NCBI GenBank assembly: GCA_023957475.1
Contig: JAMLHA010000016.1
Coordinates: 1-64,000 of the forward strand
DNA: 64,000 nt
Reading direction: 5' to 3'
Origin: Crocinitomicaceae bacterium
GTDB taxonomy: Bacteria; Bacteroidota; Bacteroidia; Flavobacteriales_D; Crocinitomicaceae
Position numbers and translations under genes: made by a program. Numbering within the stretch: the first letter of the stretch is position 1; each line of letters begins with the position of its first letter. Below the pieces are notes generated by a model that had not been told where the DNA came from, searched no databases, and saw only the letters and a list, made by a program, of their open reading frames with translations. Below, piece after piece: positions 26,354-35,570 of the stretch.

Positions 26354-28114
26354 TTACAATTTAAATGCTCCAGCTTTTTTTCTACGAATACCATCTGGTC
26401 CAACAACTGTACATAAGAATGAAACAGTCATACCAGGTTTCGCTTGTTTAATTAAAGCCATTGCATTTGGTGACAATACACCTCCTGTACCTTGCGGTGG
26501 AGCTCCTTGTGCACCAGGTATAGAAACTTCCCATCCTACGATATTAAATGTAGCATTCAAAGGAATTTCTGGTGGATATTTCGCAAATAATTTAGCTTCT
26601 GAACGACTTCCTTTTTCTCCACTTTTTGAAGCTCCCCAATACAATTCAGGGTCAGGTAAGTTAGAAACTCTAAATTTCTGTGTCAACAAGTTTTGTGTTT
26701 TTCCAGTTACAGAGTTTTTACCAGAAACAGACAAACTAGCCTCTCTTCCAGAACCAACTGGCTTTGCAATCCAGTTTTCACCTTGTTTTGTAACAGATAC
26801 GCCAGCACCAGTCAACAATGTTTGGTCAAATCCAGATGCTACTGCAGAAACTACGTTAGAATATCCACGATACAACACATTCAATTCAGGTAAAGAAATA
26901 GCTCCTGAAGGTTTCATAATAACAATTTTATGTTCCCATTCAGCAGTTTTCCAAACACCAGATTTGTTTTTAATTGCAACAGTACCTTTCAACAATTGTT
27001 CAGTACCACCAGCAACTTTGAAACCAAGTTTACCTTGACCGTCTGCTGTTTCCAATTTATAATCAGTTGCACCTTCTGTTACAACAACTTTTGGTTGGTT
27101 GTCAGAGTCAAATGCAGCCATCATTACGGAAATGTGAGCAGAGTCACCAGTATTTGCAATCAAGTCACCGTAAGCCAATGGAACGATTTTGTTGAAGCTA
27201 TATTCACCAGTAGATACTTTACTTTTCCAGTGTGCCAATGCTAACGCTCTTGCTGATAAAGCTTCTTGTTCTAAAGAAGATAACGCTGCAATTGCTGCTA
27301 CTAATGGAACGTGGTCAAAAGTCATACCAACCCAATGAACACCTTCTTGATCATGTACTTTATTTTTCTCTTTTTTAGTTAACATCATATACAAATCGAT
27401 CAATACTTGGCGGTCTTCTTTCAAATTCCCCTTTGTATTTTTATCGATCATATCTGTTACCTTTTTAATCAAATCCTTGTTATCAGTAAAATCATTGATT
27501 TCACTAACATTTACAGAAAAATTTGATTCACCCCACTTGTAAGAACCAGTATATTCAACTAATTTCTTACGAAGTTCATTCATTTTTTTCCATAATTCAG
27601 CACCGTTTCCTTGAGGAACTTTAATACTTTCTGAAACCCCCATTACACGCATAGGTTCATCAAACTTATCTTGTCCTTGTGCTGCTGCTAAATTCATACG
27701 TGTTGGTTTTGCACCATCTTGTTTTAACCACAAGATAGATTCAGCGTCTTTATCTTTGTAAGAATCGACTTTTTCACCAACTTCTTTAAGAATTTCAAGT
27801 TTATATTTATCAATTAATGCAATATAGCTAGCTGTTTCATCATCGATTTTTTTCATTTGACCCAAAACAAATTCTAATTTTTGTTTTTTAGCCGCTTGAT
27901 CTTCACCTTTTGAAGCCACAATCTCGCTTCTCACATCATCCATAAATCCAGTACCTCTATCCGCTTGTACGATATTTGCTTTTTGAATATTCTCTTCAAT
28001 AGTCACAAATGCGTCAATGATAGATTTTGATACGTTAAGAGCCAAAAGAGCGGTAAGAACTAGGTACATCATACCAATCATCTTCTGTCTCGGTGTCTCT
28101 TTACCTCCTGCCAT
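26354..28114 (-). CDS. gldM: Gliding motility/T9SS motor protein GldM
   Basis: 586 residues. GldM is the periplasmic shaft of the proton-driven T9SS motor: one inner-membrane helix at about 12-33 (MIGMMYLVLTALLALNVSKS), then a long periplasmic part of several domains ending near IRRKKAGAFKL. Works with GldL, whose helices surround GldM's helix, and reaches the GldK/GldN ring. Length is somewhat above that of the Flavobacterium protein as recalled. Central gene of the operon. Confidence 0.95.
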   Translation of the reverse strand: MAGGKETPRQKMIGMMYLVLTALLALNVSKSIIDAFVTIEENIQKANIVQADRGTGFMDDVRSEIVASKGEDQAAKKQKLEFVLGQMKKIDDETASYIALIDKYKLEILKEVGEKVDSYKDKDAESILWLKQDGAKPTRMNLAAAQGQDKFDEPMRVMGVSESIKVPQGNGAELWKKMNELRKKLVEYTGSYKWGESNFSVNVSEINDFTDNKDLIKKVTDMIDKNTKGNLKEDRQVLIDLYMMLTKKEKNKVHDQEGVHWVGMTFDHVPLVAAIAALSSLEQEALSARALALAHWKSKVSTGEYSFNKIVPLAYGDLIANTGDSAHISVMMAAFDSDNQPKVVVTEGATDYKLETADGQGKLGFKVAGGTEQLLKGTVAIKNKSGVWKTAEWEHKIVIMKPSGAISLPELNVLYRGYSNVVSAVASGFDQTLLTGAGVSVTKQGENWIAKPVGSGREASLSVSGKNSVTGKTQNLLTQKFRVSNLPDPELYWGASKSGEKGSRSEAKLFAKYPPEIPLNATFNIVGWEVSIPGAQGAPPQGTGGVLSPNAMALIKQAKPGMTVSFLCTVVGPDGIRRKKAGAFKL

Positions 28115-28165
28115 GTTAAATAATTTTTTTAGTTATAAATTAATAATGCAATAAATATCTTAAAA

Positions 28166-28987
28166 TTATTTAGTGATAGTCATTGCTTTTAACATGTTAC
28201 CATAAACGGTATTCAAGTCAGTTAGGTTTTTAGACAACATCGCCATGTTTTCTTTATACATACGTGTATCTTCAACAGACGCAGATAAGTTTTGCATCAT
28301 ATCTGTTACTTGTTGTTGGAACTTCTCAGTAGCTTCTAAATGTTGTGTAGAACCTTTCAATTGTAATTCATAGACATTGTTCAATGCTGACAAGTTTTTA
28401 GATACTTTTTGCATTTGCTCTCCAAATGATTCGCCTTCAGCTGTAGTTGAAGTTAAACCAGAGATAGAAACTGAAGCTCTTTCGTAAGCATCAGACAATG
28501 AAGATACTCTTTCAGAAGCAGCTTGCAAGCTATTTACATAAGAATCAGTTGCGGCTGCAGCTGTTGTAACAGATGATAATTGAGCAGCATTATCACCTAA
28601 ACGACGCATACCATCACCCAATCTACCTATTAAATCGCTATCAATCTTGGCCTCTTCTAGTAATTTATCTAAATGCTCAGTAACACCTGTTCCTCCGGCA
28701 TTTCTACCTCTTCCGCCACCTGCGACTGGTAAAGCATCTTTATCTAATTCATCTGAATCTCCTAAAGCTAATTCTGGGTAAACTAATTCCCACTTCGGAT
28801 CTTCATGAATTGGTTCAAAAGCTGAGAATGCAAAGATAATTGCCTCAGTAGTCAAACCGATTACAAGCATCAAAGATGCCCCTGGGTAGTGCTGAATTTT
28901 AAACAAAGCACCGATAATTACAACTGATGCACCTAAACCGTACAACTTAGCCATAAACTTTTTCCAACTTTTACTTCCTGGTTTCAT
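28166..28987 (-). CDS. gldL: Gliding motility/T9SS motor protein GldL
   Basis: 273 residues. Two N-terminal membrane helices (about 12-33 and 37-57; GASVVIIGALFKIQHYPGASLMLVIG split by the conserved KIQHYPG) are the hallmark of GldL, the stator of the T9SS/gliding motor. A glutamate in the second helix (TTEAIIF) fits the proton-path residue. The rest is a cytoplasmic helical tail rich in Ser/Leu/Ala. Between gldK and gldM in the usual order. Confidence 0.95.
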   Translation of the reverse strand: MKPGSKSWKKFMAKLYGLGASVVIIGALFKIQHYPGASLMLVIGLTTEAIIFAFSAFEPIHEDPKWELVYPELALGDSDELDKDALPVAGGGRGRNAGGTGVTEHLDKLLEEAKIDSDLIGRLGDGMRRLGDNAAQLSSVTTAAAATDSYVNSLQAASERVSSLSDAYERASVSISGLTSTTAEGESFGEQMQKVSKNLSALNNVYELQLKGSTQHLEATEKFQQQVTDMMQNLSASVEDTRMYKENMAMLSKNLTDLNTVYGNMLKAMTITK

Positions 28988-29045
28988 AATTCTTCTAGTT
29001 TTTTTTGGTTTTTAATTAATTAATTTTAGATTGTTTTGTTTATTC

Positions 29046-30593
29046 TTAGCGAAGGTTTATGTCGCTACGAATTTCTTCGCCACCCTCTTTCGAGAAGTCA
29101 CCTCCACCTCTACCTAAGTGTGTTGCCACATTTCGGAAGCCTAGGAACGACTTAGCAGTATCTTGGTACTCGTAACTACGAGTTGCAGTTCTAATATAGT
29201 AACCTACATCTTTCCATGAACCACCACGAGTTACTTTACGTTTCATTGATGGTGGATCCCAGTCCATTGCATCGTATCTGTATTCAGTATTCAAGTCATG
29301 AGAGAATTCATACATTGATTCATCGTAAGCTGTTTCACACCATTCAGATACGTTACCAGCCATACAATACAATCCAAATCCATTTGGGTTATATGAATAA
29401 ACTTTCACTGTGTGGAAACCTCCGTCTTCGAAATAACGACCTCTCATTGGTTTAAAGTTACCCAAGAAACATCCTGATTCGTTACGTACATAAGGTCCAC
29501 CCCAAGGGTATTGTGACATGTTTAAGTCACCTCTTGCAGCTCTTTCCCATTCAGCTTCTGTTGGCAAACGGAAATCGTTCACGAACAACTCACCCATTTC
29601 AGAAAGCCAGTTATTCAATAATTGTGTTCTCCATACAGAAAACGCTTTTGCTTGTTGCCATGTAACACCAACAACAGGATAATTATCGTAAGCTGGGTGC
29701 CAGAAATACATATTTGTCATTGGATCGTGGAATGAATACGTAAAGTCACGAACCCAACATAAAGTATCTGGATACACATTGATAATTTCATCGATGATAA
29801 AACGTTGACGGTTTTCGTGTCCACGAATAGCATTGTTTTGACCTTTTTTGTTGAAACCTCCCATATCCAAGTCTTGACCTTGTGGTTCTTGAGTAAATGG
29901 ATGTGGTCCAGTATTCAACATACGGTGATTATCTGCTTGTTTTGTACCTTGGAAATCGTAACCATCTTGAACGATGTCAATACGACCTCTTCTAGCAGCT
30001 TCTACTAAGTCTATCCAATAGTAACGATACATCAATTTACGTGTATCAATTTCTCTACGTTTGTAGTAACGTTGAGGTTGTGGATAATACATATCAGCTA
30101 AAATCGGAACCAATTGTGGATCATCGTAAGAAAAGCTTCTATCCCAATTCAAACTAAAAACACTTCTATTGATATCTCTATCAGATGGTTCAAAGTCAAC
30201 ATATTCCAATGCACCTTCATCAAAGTACAATTTAGAATAGTTGATAAATCTAGAGGCGTCTTCGTCTTCTATCAAATCAGACAAATAGATTTTTTCTCTA
30301 GCAATTGAATCTCGTACCCAATCTACAAATTGACGGTATTCATTATTAGAGATCTCTGTTTGATCCATATAAAAAGCTTGGATAGACACAGTCTTTGCAC
30401 GTGTTTGATGCAAAAACGGCACATCTTGATCATCCTCACCCATTTGGTAGGAACCCGCCTTAATATACACCATTCCTAATGGAATTTGAGGGTGATATAC
30501 CGGTCTTCCTAGAGTTCCAGTTAGATGCCCAGTTCTTGTCTTACAAGAAACTGCAAAAGCACCAATTAAACCAATTAACAAAAGTTTCTTCAT
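29046..30593 (-). CDS. gldK: Gliding motility/T9SS lipoprotein GldK
   Basis: 515 residues. Lipoprotein signal ending AVSC (Cys near 17) and a formylglycine-generating-enzyme-like (SUMF1) domain: GSYQMGEDDQD near 48, GVTWQQAKAFSVW, RLPTEAEWERAARG near 345 and VTRGGSWKD near 460. With GldN forms the outer-membrane-attached ring of the T9SS. Follows porP by about 110 bases, which may include its own promoter. Confidence 0.95.
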   Translation of the reverse strand: MKKLLLIGLIGAFAVSCKTRTGHLTGTLGRPVYHPQIPLGMVYIKAGSYQMGEDDQDVPFLHQTRAKTVSIQAFYMDQTEISNNEYRQFVDWVRDSIAREKIYLSDLIEDEDASRFINYSKLYFDEGALEYVDFEPSDRDINRSVFSLNWDRSFSYDDPQLVPILADMYYPQPQRYYKRREIDTRKLMYRYYWIDLVEAARRGRIDIVQDGYDFQGTKQADNHRMLNTGPHPFTQEPQGQDLDMGGFNKKGQNNAIRGHENRQRFIIDEIINVYPDTLCWVRDFTYSFHDPMTNMYFWHPAYDNYPVVGVTWQQAKAFSVWRTQLLNNWLSEMGELFVNDFRLPTEAEWERAARGDLNMSQYPWGGPYVRNESGCFLGNFKPMRGRYFEDGGFHTVKVYSYNPNGFGLYCMAGNVSEWCETAYDESMYEFSHDLNTEYRYDAMDWDPPSMKRKVTRGGSWKDVGYYIRTATRSYEYQDTAKSFLGFRNVATHLGRGGGDFSKEGGEEIRSDINLR

Positions 30594-30704
30594 TCTACTT
30601 CGTTTTAATTTGCCGAATCAAAATAACATTCTACAGGATCAATCTTTTCTGATGTAACGGCATTAAGCGAAAAAGGTTACAATTAATATAAAAAAATTCT
30701 TTGA

Positions 30705-31643
30705 TTACAACCATCTTGGGTGTCGAGACGTTTGAATCGGCACCGGCGGTAATTTATAACAATATCTCAATGCGATCTCATGAGATCCTCTTGAAACATT
30801 AGCTAATTTATTTGTTGTAATATCATAAGAATAACCGATAACTAATCCATTAATTGGCATATAACCAACCATTAAACCAACTGCATCAATTGTTCTATAG
30901 GTAATACCTCCATACAACATATCTCTCCAGATATATCGCGCATTAATATCAGCAGAAAATTTTGTAAACTCTGTACGAATCAATGCTTGCAAATCAATTT
31001 TACCATCTTTACCTATATTATTAAAGGTTTTACCCCCCATAATATAATAGTGACGTTTTGTTTGATAAGAATAAGTGAAGTTATTGATATTTTTCTTCAA
31101 TAAAGACTCACTCAAGTGCGTAGATGATATACCAGCATACCAATCAGCTGTTCCTTTAAAATACAAACCAAAATTCAAATCAAGGTTTGTTGAATTAAAT
31201 CCAACTGGCAATGAAATATCATTTTGAGTTGTTGGCGGCACCCATGTAGGATTCTGCCCAAAGTTTACCATACCAACTCCAATACCAATCCCCAATGTAC
31301 CAGCGCTACCAATATCCAATGGATATGAATAGTTTAACAACAAGTTGTTTTGTCTATTGAATCCAATCGCATCATGATAGAATGACAATCCCAACCCTCC
31401 AGGGAACCATCTTCTCATGTTTGCTTCTAAATTAAAGACTACAGAGTTTGGCGCTCCGTTAACTTTGTCCCATTGATTTCTATAAAGCAAAGTTGCGCAT
31501 AAATCCCTATCGAAGCCAGTAGCTCCTGGATTTACACTCATTTTGTCATAAATAAAGTGCGTAATAAGTTTATCTTGCTGCGCTAAGGAATTCCCAGTTA
31601 CAGCAATGAAAAGCGCTGAAAGAATTAGTAATCTTTTCTTCAT
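30705..31643 (-). CDS. porP: PorP/SprF family T9SS outer-membrane protein
   Basis: 312 residues, signal peptide (about 1-21), then an outer-membrane beta-barrel with many alternating strands. LITHFIYDKMSVNPGATGF near residue 27 and the ending EIALRYCYKL are typical of PorP/SprF. First gene before gldK, as in the por locus, hence the name; SprF paralogues are very similar. Confidence 0.9.
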   Translation of the reverse strand: MKKRLLILSALFIAVTGNSLAQQDKLITHFIYDKMSVNPGATGFDRDLCATLLYRNQWDKVNGAPNSVVFNLEANMRRWFPGGLGLSFYHDAIGFNRQNNLLLNYSYPLDIGSAGTLGIGIGVGMVNFGQNPTWVPPTTQNDISLPVGFNSTNLDLNFGLYFKGTADWYAGISSTHLSESLLKKNINNFTYSYQTKRHYYIMGGKTFNNIGKDGKIDLQALIRTEFTKFSADINARYIWRDMLYGGITYRTIDAVGLMVGYMPINGLVIGYSYDITTNKLANVSRGSHEIALRYCYKLPPVPIQTSRHPRWL

Positions 31644-31672
31644 ATAAGCGATATTTTAGGTGCAATATTAGT

Positions 31673-31698
31673 CAAAAATATTCAATATTAATAAACAA
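31673..31698 (-). promoter_or_regulatory. Candidate promoter of the T9SS operon
   Basis: Minus-strand TTG (31696-31698) and TATTTTTG (31673-31680) with a 15-base spacer, a little shorter than usual, about 30 bases before the porP ATG. Confidence 0.4.
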
Positions 31699-31798
31699 GT
31701 TGGCGACTAAAGTAATTATATTTTTTATAATTTCATGTTTTTCTTAACAAAAATGTAAAAAATATTTATCAACCATCTATTAAAATTTTGTTTATAGT

Positions 31799-32788
31799 TT
31801 ATTTGTTTAATAATTTTTTTGTTTCGCTCAATAATTTATTTTTATCAATGGATACTACTCCACTATATTCACAAACCAATCCTCCTGCAATATTAGCTAT
31901 GGCTGCAATTTCTTTTAAGGAAGCCCCTGCTGCCAAACACAAAGACGCAACAGAAATAACGGTATCTCCCGCCCCACTTACATCTGCAATATTTCTTATA
32001 TGTGCGGGAATGTGATATTTTTCTTTGTTATCTTTTATAAAAACGCCAAATTCTGATAACGTTACAAATGAAATTTTATGATTCAACGTTGTTTCCAATA
32101 ATTTGATAGCTTCTTCCAATTGTTCCGGCTTGTCTTTAAAAGAAACAGAAACCCCTGTTCCTTCTACCAATTCCTTTAAATTCGGTTTAAACAATGAAAC
32201 ATTTTTATAGGCCAAAAAATTATCTTTTTTAGGATCAACAGTTGTGATAACTCCTTTATTATTGGCTATTGTTATCAATTCTTGGATCACTCGATTTGTT
32301 AAAACTCCTTTGTTGTAATCTTCAAAAATAAGCACATCGATTCCTTCTTCGATAATTTCTTTAACTTTTTGAATCAATTTCACCTCTTCCTCTGAAGAAA
32401 TAGCTGAAGTTTGTTCTGCATCTATCCTCAACAAATGCTGACTATTTCCCAAAACACGTGTTTTAACGGTTGTCATTCGTGTTTCACTGGTTATAATTCC
32501 TTTATCAGAAATACCTGCATCAATCAACAATTTATGCAACAACAACCCTTCTTTATCATTCCCTACACATGAACACATGATCGGTTTCGCTCCAAGTGCC
32601 ACCAAGTTAAGCGCAACATTTGCAGCTCCACCCAATCGTTCCTCATGTTTAATTAGATTCACAACAGGCACGGGTGCTTCAGGACTTACTCTATTAACTT
32701 TACCTAATAAATAGGCGTCAATCATCACATCCCCAACCACCGCAACTTTTAGCTGATTAAACTTTTCAAAAAGGTTTTCTAGGTTCAT
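31799..32788 (-). CDS. rfaE1: D-glycero-beta-D-manno-heptose-7-phosphate kinase
   Basis: 329-residue PfkB-family carbohydrate kinase. VVGDVMIDAYLLGKVNRVSPEAP near residue 17 is typical of HldE/RfaE1 kinase domains, LGGAANVALN near 52 binds the sugar, and DVSGAGDTVIS near 267 holds the catalytic Asp. Makes heptose-1,7-bisphosphate for lipopolysaccharide core. Only the kinase half is present; the adenylyltransferase of bifunctional HldE is absent here. Start overlaps the aminotransferase stop by one base. Confidence 0.85.
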   Translation of the reverse strand: MNLENLFEKFNQLKVAVVGDVMIDAYLLGKVNRVSPEAPVPVVNLIKHEERLGGAANVALNLVALGAKPIMCSCVGNDKEGLLLHKLLIDAGISDKGIITSETRMTTVKTRVLGNSQHLLRIDAEQTSAISSEEEVKLIQKVKEIIEEGIDVLIFEDYNKGVLTNRVIQELITIANNKGVITTVDPKKDNFLAYKNVSLFKPNLKELVEGTGVSVSFKDKPEQLEEAIKLLETTLNHKISFVTLSEFGVFIKDNKEKYHIPAHIRNIADVSGAGDTVISVASLCLAAGASLKEIAAIANIAGGLVCEYSGVVSIDKNKLLSETKKLLNK

Positions 32789-33981
32789 TAATTTAACTTT
32801 TCAAGTGTATTTTTAATTCTATCCAAAGCTTCATTCAATAGATCTTCGGATGTTGCATAAGAAATACGTACGCAATTTTTATCTCCAAAAGCCTCACCAG
32901 TAACCAATGCCACCAAGCCTTCATTTAAGAGAAACATACACAAATCTCCTGCAGAGTTAATTTTTTGTCCATTATACGATTTACCAAAAAACGAAGAAAC
33001 ATCAGGAAAAACATAAAACGCTCCTTCTGGTACATTTACTTTAATTCCTTCAATAGCATTCAATTTACTCAACACTAAATCTCGGCGATTTTTATAAGCA
33101 GCAATCATTTCGGTTAACACTTTTGGATCTGCTTCCATAGCGGCAATTGTAGCTTTCTGCGCAATGGAACACGTACCAGAAGTAAATTGTCCCTGAACTT
33201 TTGTACAAGCATCTGCAATATGCTGTGGTGCACCAATAAAGCCAATTCTCCATCCAGTCATCGCCCACGCTTTTGAGGCTCCGTTGATAGTTACCACCTG
33301 ATTGTAAATATTTTTAAATTGAGCTAAACTTGCATGTTTATCAACAAAGTTTATGTGTTCATATATTTCATCAGAAACAACAACTAAATTTGGATATTTT
33401 TCAATCACCTTTGACAATTGTTCCAATTCTTCTTTACTATAAACCGTTCCGGACGGGTTGCAAGGAGAAGAAAAAATCATCATTTTAGATTTTGATGATA
33501 TTGCTTGCTCTAATGTTTGAGGGGTAATTTTAAAATCAGTAGAAATATCTGTTTCAACAACTACAGGAATTCCACCAGCTAATTTAACAATTTCTATATA
33601 AGATACCCAATAAGGAGTTGGTACAATCACTTCATCTCCTGGATTTATTATACTCAACACAACATTCGCAATGGATTGTTTTGCACCTGTAGAAACAACA
33701 ATTTGTGATTTGGAATAATCAAGATTATTATCTCTTTTGAATTTTTTTGAAATACTTTCTCTTAAATCCTCGAATCCATTTACAGGCGTATATTTCGTGA
33801 AATTATTATTCATTGCCTCCAATGCGGCATCTTTAACAAATTGTGGCGTCTCAAAATCTGGCTCACCAAGGCTTAAAGAAATGATATCTTTCCCTTGTGC
33901 TTTCAATTCTCTGCTAATTCTAGACATTGCTAGCGTAGCAGATTCTTCCATATTGTTTAATCGATCGGAAAATTCCAACAT
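32788..33981 (-). CDS. Pyridoxal-phosphate-dependent aminotransferase, class I (AspC-like)
   Basis: 397 residues. SLGEPDFETPQFVKDAA near 38, SSPCNPSGTVY near 170, VSDEIYEH near 202 and the PLP lysine in NGASKAWAMTGWRIG near 234 identify a class I (I-gamma type) aspartate aminotransferase-like enzyme. Probably interconverts aspartate and oxaloacetate or a related pair. Translationally coupled to the heptose kinase gene downstream. A minus-strand TAGCTTTG lies at 33998-34005 as a possible -7 element. Confidence 0.9.
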   Translation of the reverse strand: MLEFSDRLNNMEESATLAMSRISRELKAQGKDIISLSLGEPDFETPQFVKDAALEAMNNNFTKYTPVNGFEDLRESISKKFKRDNNLDYSKSQIVVSTGAKQSIANVVLSIINPGDEVIVPTPYWVSYIEIVKLAGGIPVVVETDISTDFKITPQTLEQAISSKSKMMIFSSPCNPSGTVYSKEELEQLSKVIEKYPNLVVVSDEIYEHINFVDKHASLAQFKNIYNQVVTINGASKAWAMTGWRIGFIGAPQHIADACTKVQGQFTSGTCSIAQKATIAAMEADPKVLTEMIAAYKNRRDLVLSKLNAIEGIKVNVPEGAFYVFPDVSSFFGKSYNGQKINSAGDLCMFLLNEGLVALVTGEAFGDKNCVRISYATSEDLLNEALDRIKNTLEKLN

Positions 33982-34065
33982 TTTTTTTGTTTTAATACAA
34001 AGCTAAACAAAGAACTGAAATTTAACAGCTATTTTAGTTAATTTATTTAAAATTGTATCAAAAAT

Positions 34066-34500
34066 CTATTTTGCACCATCAATTTGACGCATGTATTCCA
34101 AAATACTTCGCGCATCATTATCGGTTAGATTTTGATTGGGCATTCGGGTTAAACAAATATCCAATTCATTCATCAAATCAGGGTCATTGTCGATCATTTC
34201 ATCTGGATTTGTAATAAAATTCATAATCCAAAACGGCGCTCTTCTTTCTGTAACACCTTTCCAACCTGGTCCTACTAATCTTTCTTTAGAAAACTTATGA
34301 CATGAAGCGCATTTTGTTTCACTTATTCTCGCTCCTTCTTGCGCCATTTTTAAATCAAACCCGCTTGTATCAACATTGGATTCATTAAACTTACCTATTC
34401 CTCTCACAACATCGTATTTTCCCGAACCACCTGATTCCTCACAAGATAACAAAGAAACACATGCAATAAAAATCAGCATCATAAATTGAAATGTCTTCAT
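34066..34500 (-). CDS. Small lipoprotein cytochrome c
   Basis: 144 residues: lipoprotein signal with LLSC (Cys near 20), one heme motif CASCHKF near residue 61, a GPGWKGVTERR stretch and a methionine-containing RMPNQNLTDNDARSILEYMRQ near the end that supplies the sixth ligand. An electron carrier on the periplasmic face of a membrane. Monocistronic; a TACTTTTG motif on the minus strand at 34529-34536 may be its -7 element. Confidence 0.85.
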   Translation of the reverse strand: MKTFQFMMLIFIACVSLLSCEESGGSGKYDVVRGIGKFNESNVDTSGFDLKMAQEGARISETKCASCHKFSKERLVGPGWKGVTERRAPFWIMNFITNPDEMIDNDPDLMNELDICLTRMPNQNLTDNDARSILEYMRQIDGAK

Positions 34501-34650
34501 AATTAGTTGTTTTTAATTCGATTACCTACAAAAGTAATTACTCTTTCATGAACGATAAGTGACAAAAGTAACTATTTAGTTTTAAATATTTTATGATTTT
34601 AGTCATAACTACATTCTTTATACTAAGATATTATTGTTCATAATGTTTTG

Positions 34651-34658
34651 TATATTTG
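34651..34658 (+). promoter_or_regulatory. -7 element upstream of the DUF3817 gene
   Basis: TATATTTG, 12 bases before the ATG. A TTG lies 14 bases upstream of it, shorter than the usual spacer. It overlaps the TTG that could otherwise be a start codon. Confidence 0.5.
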
Positions 34659-34670
34659 TACAAAAAAAAG

Positions 34671-34943
34671 ATGATTAACAGTTTACGAAAAGTTGCCATA
34701 TCAGAAGGTATATCGTACCTTGCTTTTGCCCTCACAATGCCGCTTAAATATGTATGGGGTATCAAGCTTCCCAATTTAATTGTTGGGAGCATTCATGGCT
34801 TTTTGTTTATTTTATTTTGTGGATTAGTTGTGATTGCTGCTTTTAAATATAAGTGGGAAATTAAAAAAACATTGATTCTACTTATTTCTTCACTGATTCC
34901 TTTTGGAACATTTTGGACGGAGAAAAAATATTTGCGTCATTAA
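34671..34943 (+). CDS. DUF3817 family small membrane protein
   Basis: 90 residues with three hydrophobic segments. ISEGISYLAFALTMPLKYVWG, VGSIHGFLFILF and SLIPFGTFWTEKKYLRH are the conserved blocks of DUF3817, an inner-membrane family of unknown function. A TTG five codons upstream is part of the promoter, so the ATG is used. Twelve bases before the lipoprotein gene. Confidence 0.85.
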   Translation: MINSLRKVAISEGISYLAFALTMPLKYVWGIKLPNLIVGSIHGFLFILFCGLVVIAAFKYKWEIKKTLILLISSLIPFGTFWTEKKYLRH

Positions 34944-34955
34944 TTTATTTTAGCG

Positions 34956-35570
34956 ATGAAACATTTATTCTATACTGCTCTCTTTTTCCTTTTATTAATG
35001 GGATGTAAAAAAGGACAGGCTGATTTTGTAGTTGAGGGAACCATAACTGACAACACATTTTCCAAAGCATTATCCTACGCCACAATTGATGTTTACTCGG
35101 TAAAAAACAACACCAAAACACATTTACTTTCATCTTCCACTGATAGTGATGGAAAATATTCTTTAAAAGTAAAAAGAGATCGTTTTGAAACGCTTGAAAT
35201 TGAAGTCACTAAAGAACATTATTTTTCTATTTATAAATCCATTCTATTTGATGATCTAAGTGTGAAAAACAAAAATCAATATGACTTTACCACTACAGGA
35301 AAAGCGTGGGCGAAAATACATTTACGTCATTTAGATGACAACACTACCAAATTAGATTTAGTAAAATCGATTGGGAAAAACAATTGTACTGAATGTTGCT
35401 CTGACAGCTATCAGCAATTTGTTGGAAATTTAGATTCAGTTTTTTATTGCGTAAATGATGCAAATACGTTGTATGAAGTAACTTATTTCAAACAATACTC
35501 TTCAACAAACGGTAAAAAAAGTGCAACAACACCTTTTATGGATACGGTTGAGATTTTAGTAGAATATTAA
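34956..35570 (+). CDS. Lipoprotein with a beta-sandwich domain, unknown function
   Basis: 204 residues. Lipoprotein signal ends LLLMGC (Cys near 17). Residues 25-75 (VEGTITDNTFSKALSYATIDV, DGKYSLKV) look like a carboxypeptidase-regulatory/CNA-B type repeat common in Bacteroidota surface proteins. A Cys cluster NNCTECCSDSY near 147 may form disulfides. No enzymatic motif. Its stop overlaps the stop of the convergent radical SAM gene. Confidence 0.65.
   Translation: MKHLFYTALFFLLLMGCKKGQADFVVEGTITDNTFSKALSYATIDVYSVKNNTKTHLLSSSTDSDGKYSLKVKRDRFETLEIEVTKEHYFSIYKSILFDDLSVKNKNQYDFTTTGKAWAKIHLRHLDDNTTKLDLVKSIGKNNCTECCSDSYQQFVGNLDSVFYCVNDANTLYEVTYFKQYSSTNGKKSATTPFMDTVEILVEY

Noticed and set aside
30594-30704. 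TGTAAC...GTTACA inverted repeat between porP and gldK as a terminator
   Set aside because: Arms are only six to seven bases with a long loop and no T run; the two genes are normally co-transcribed.
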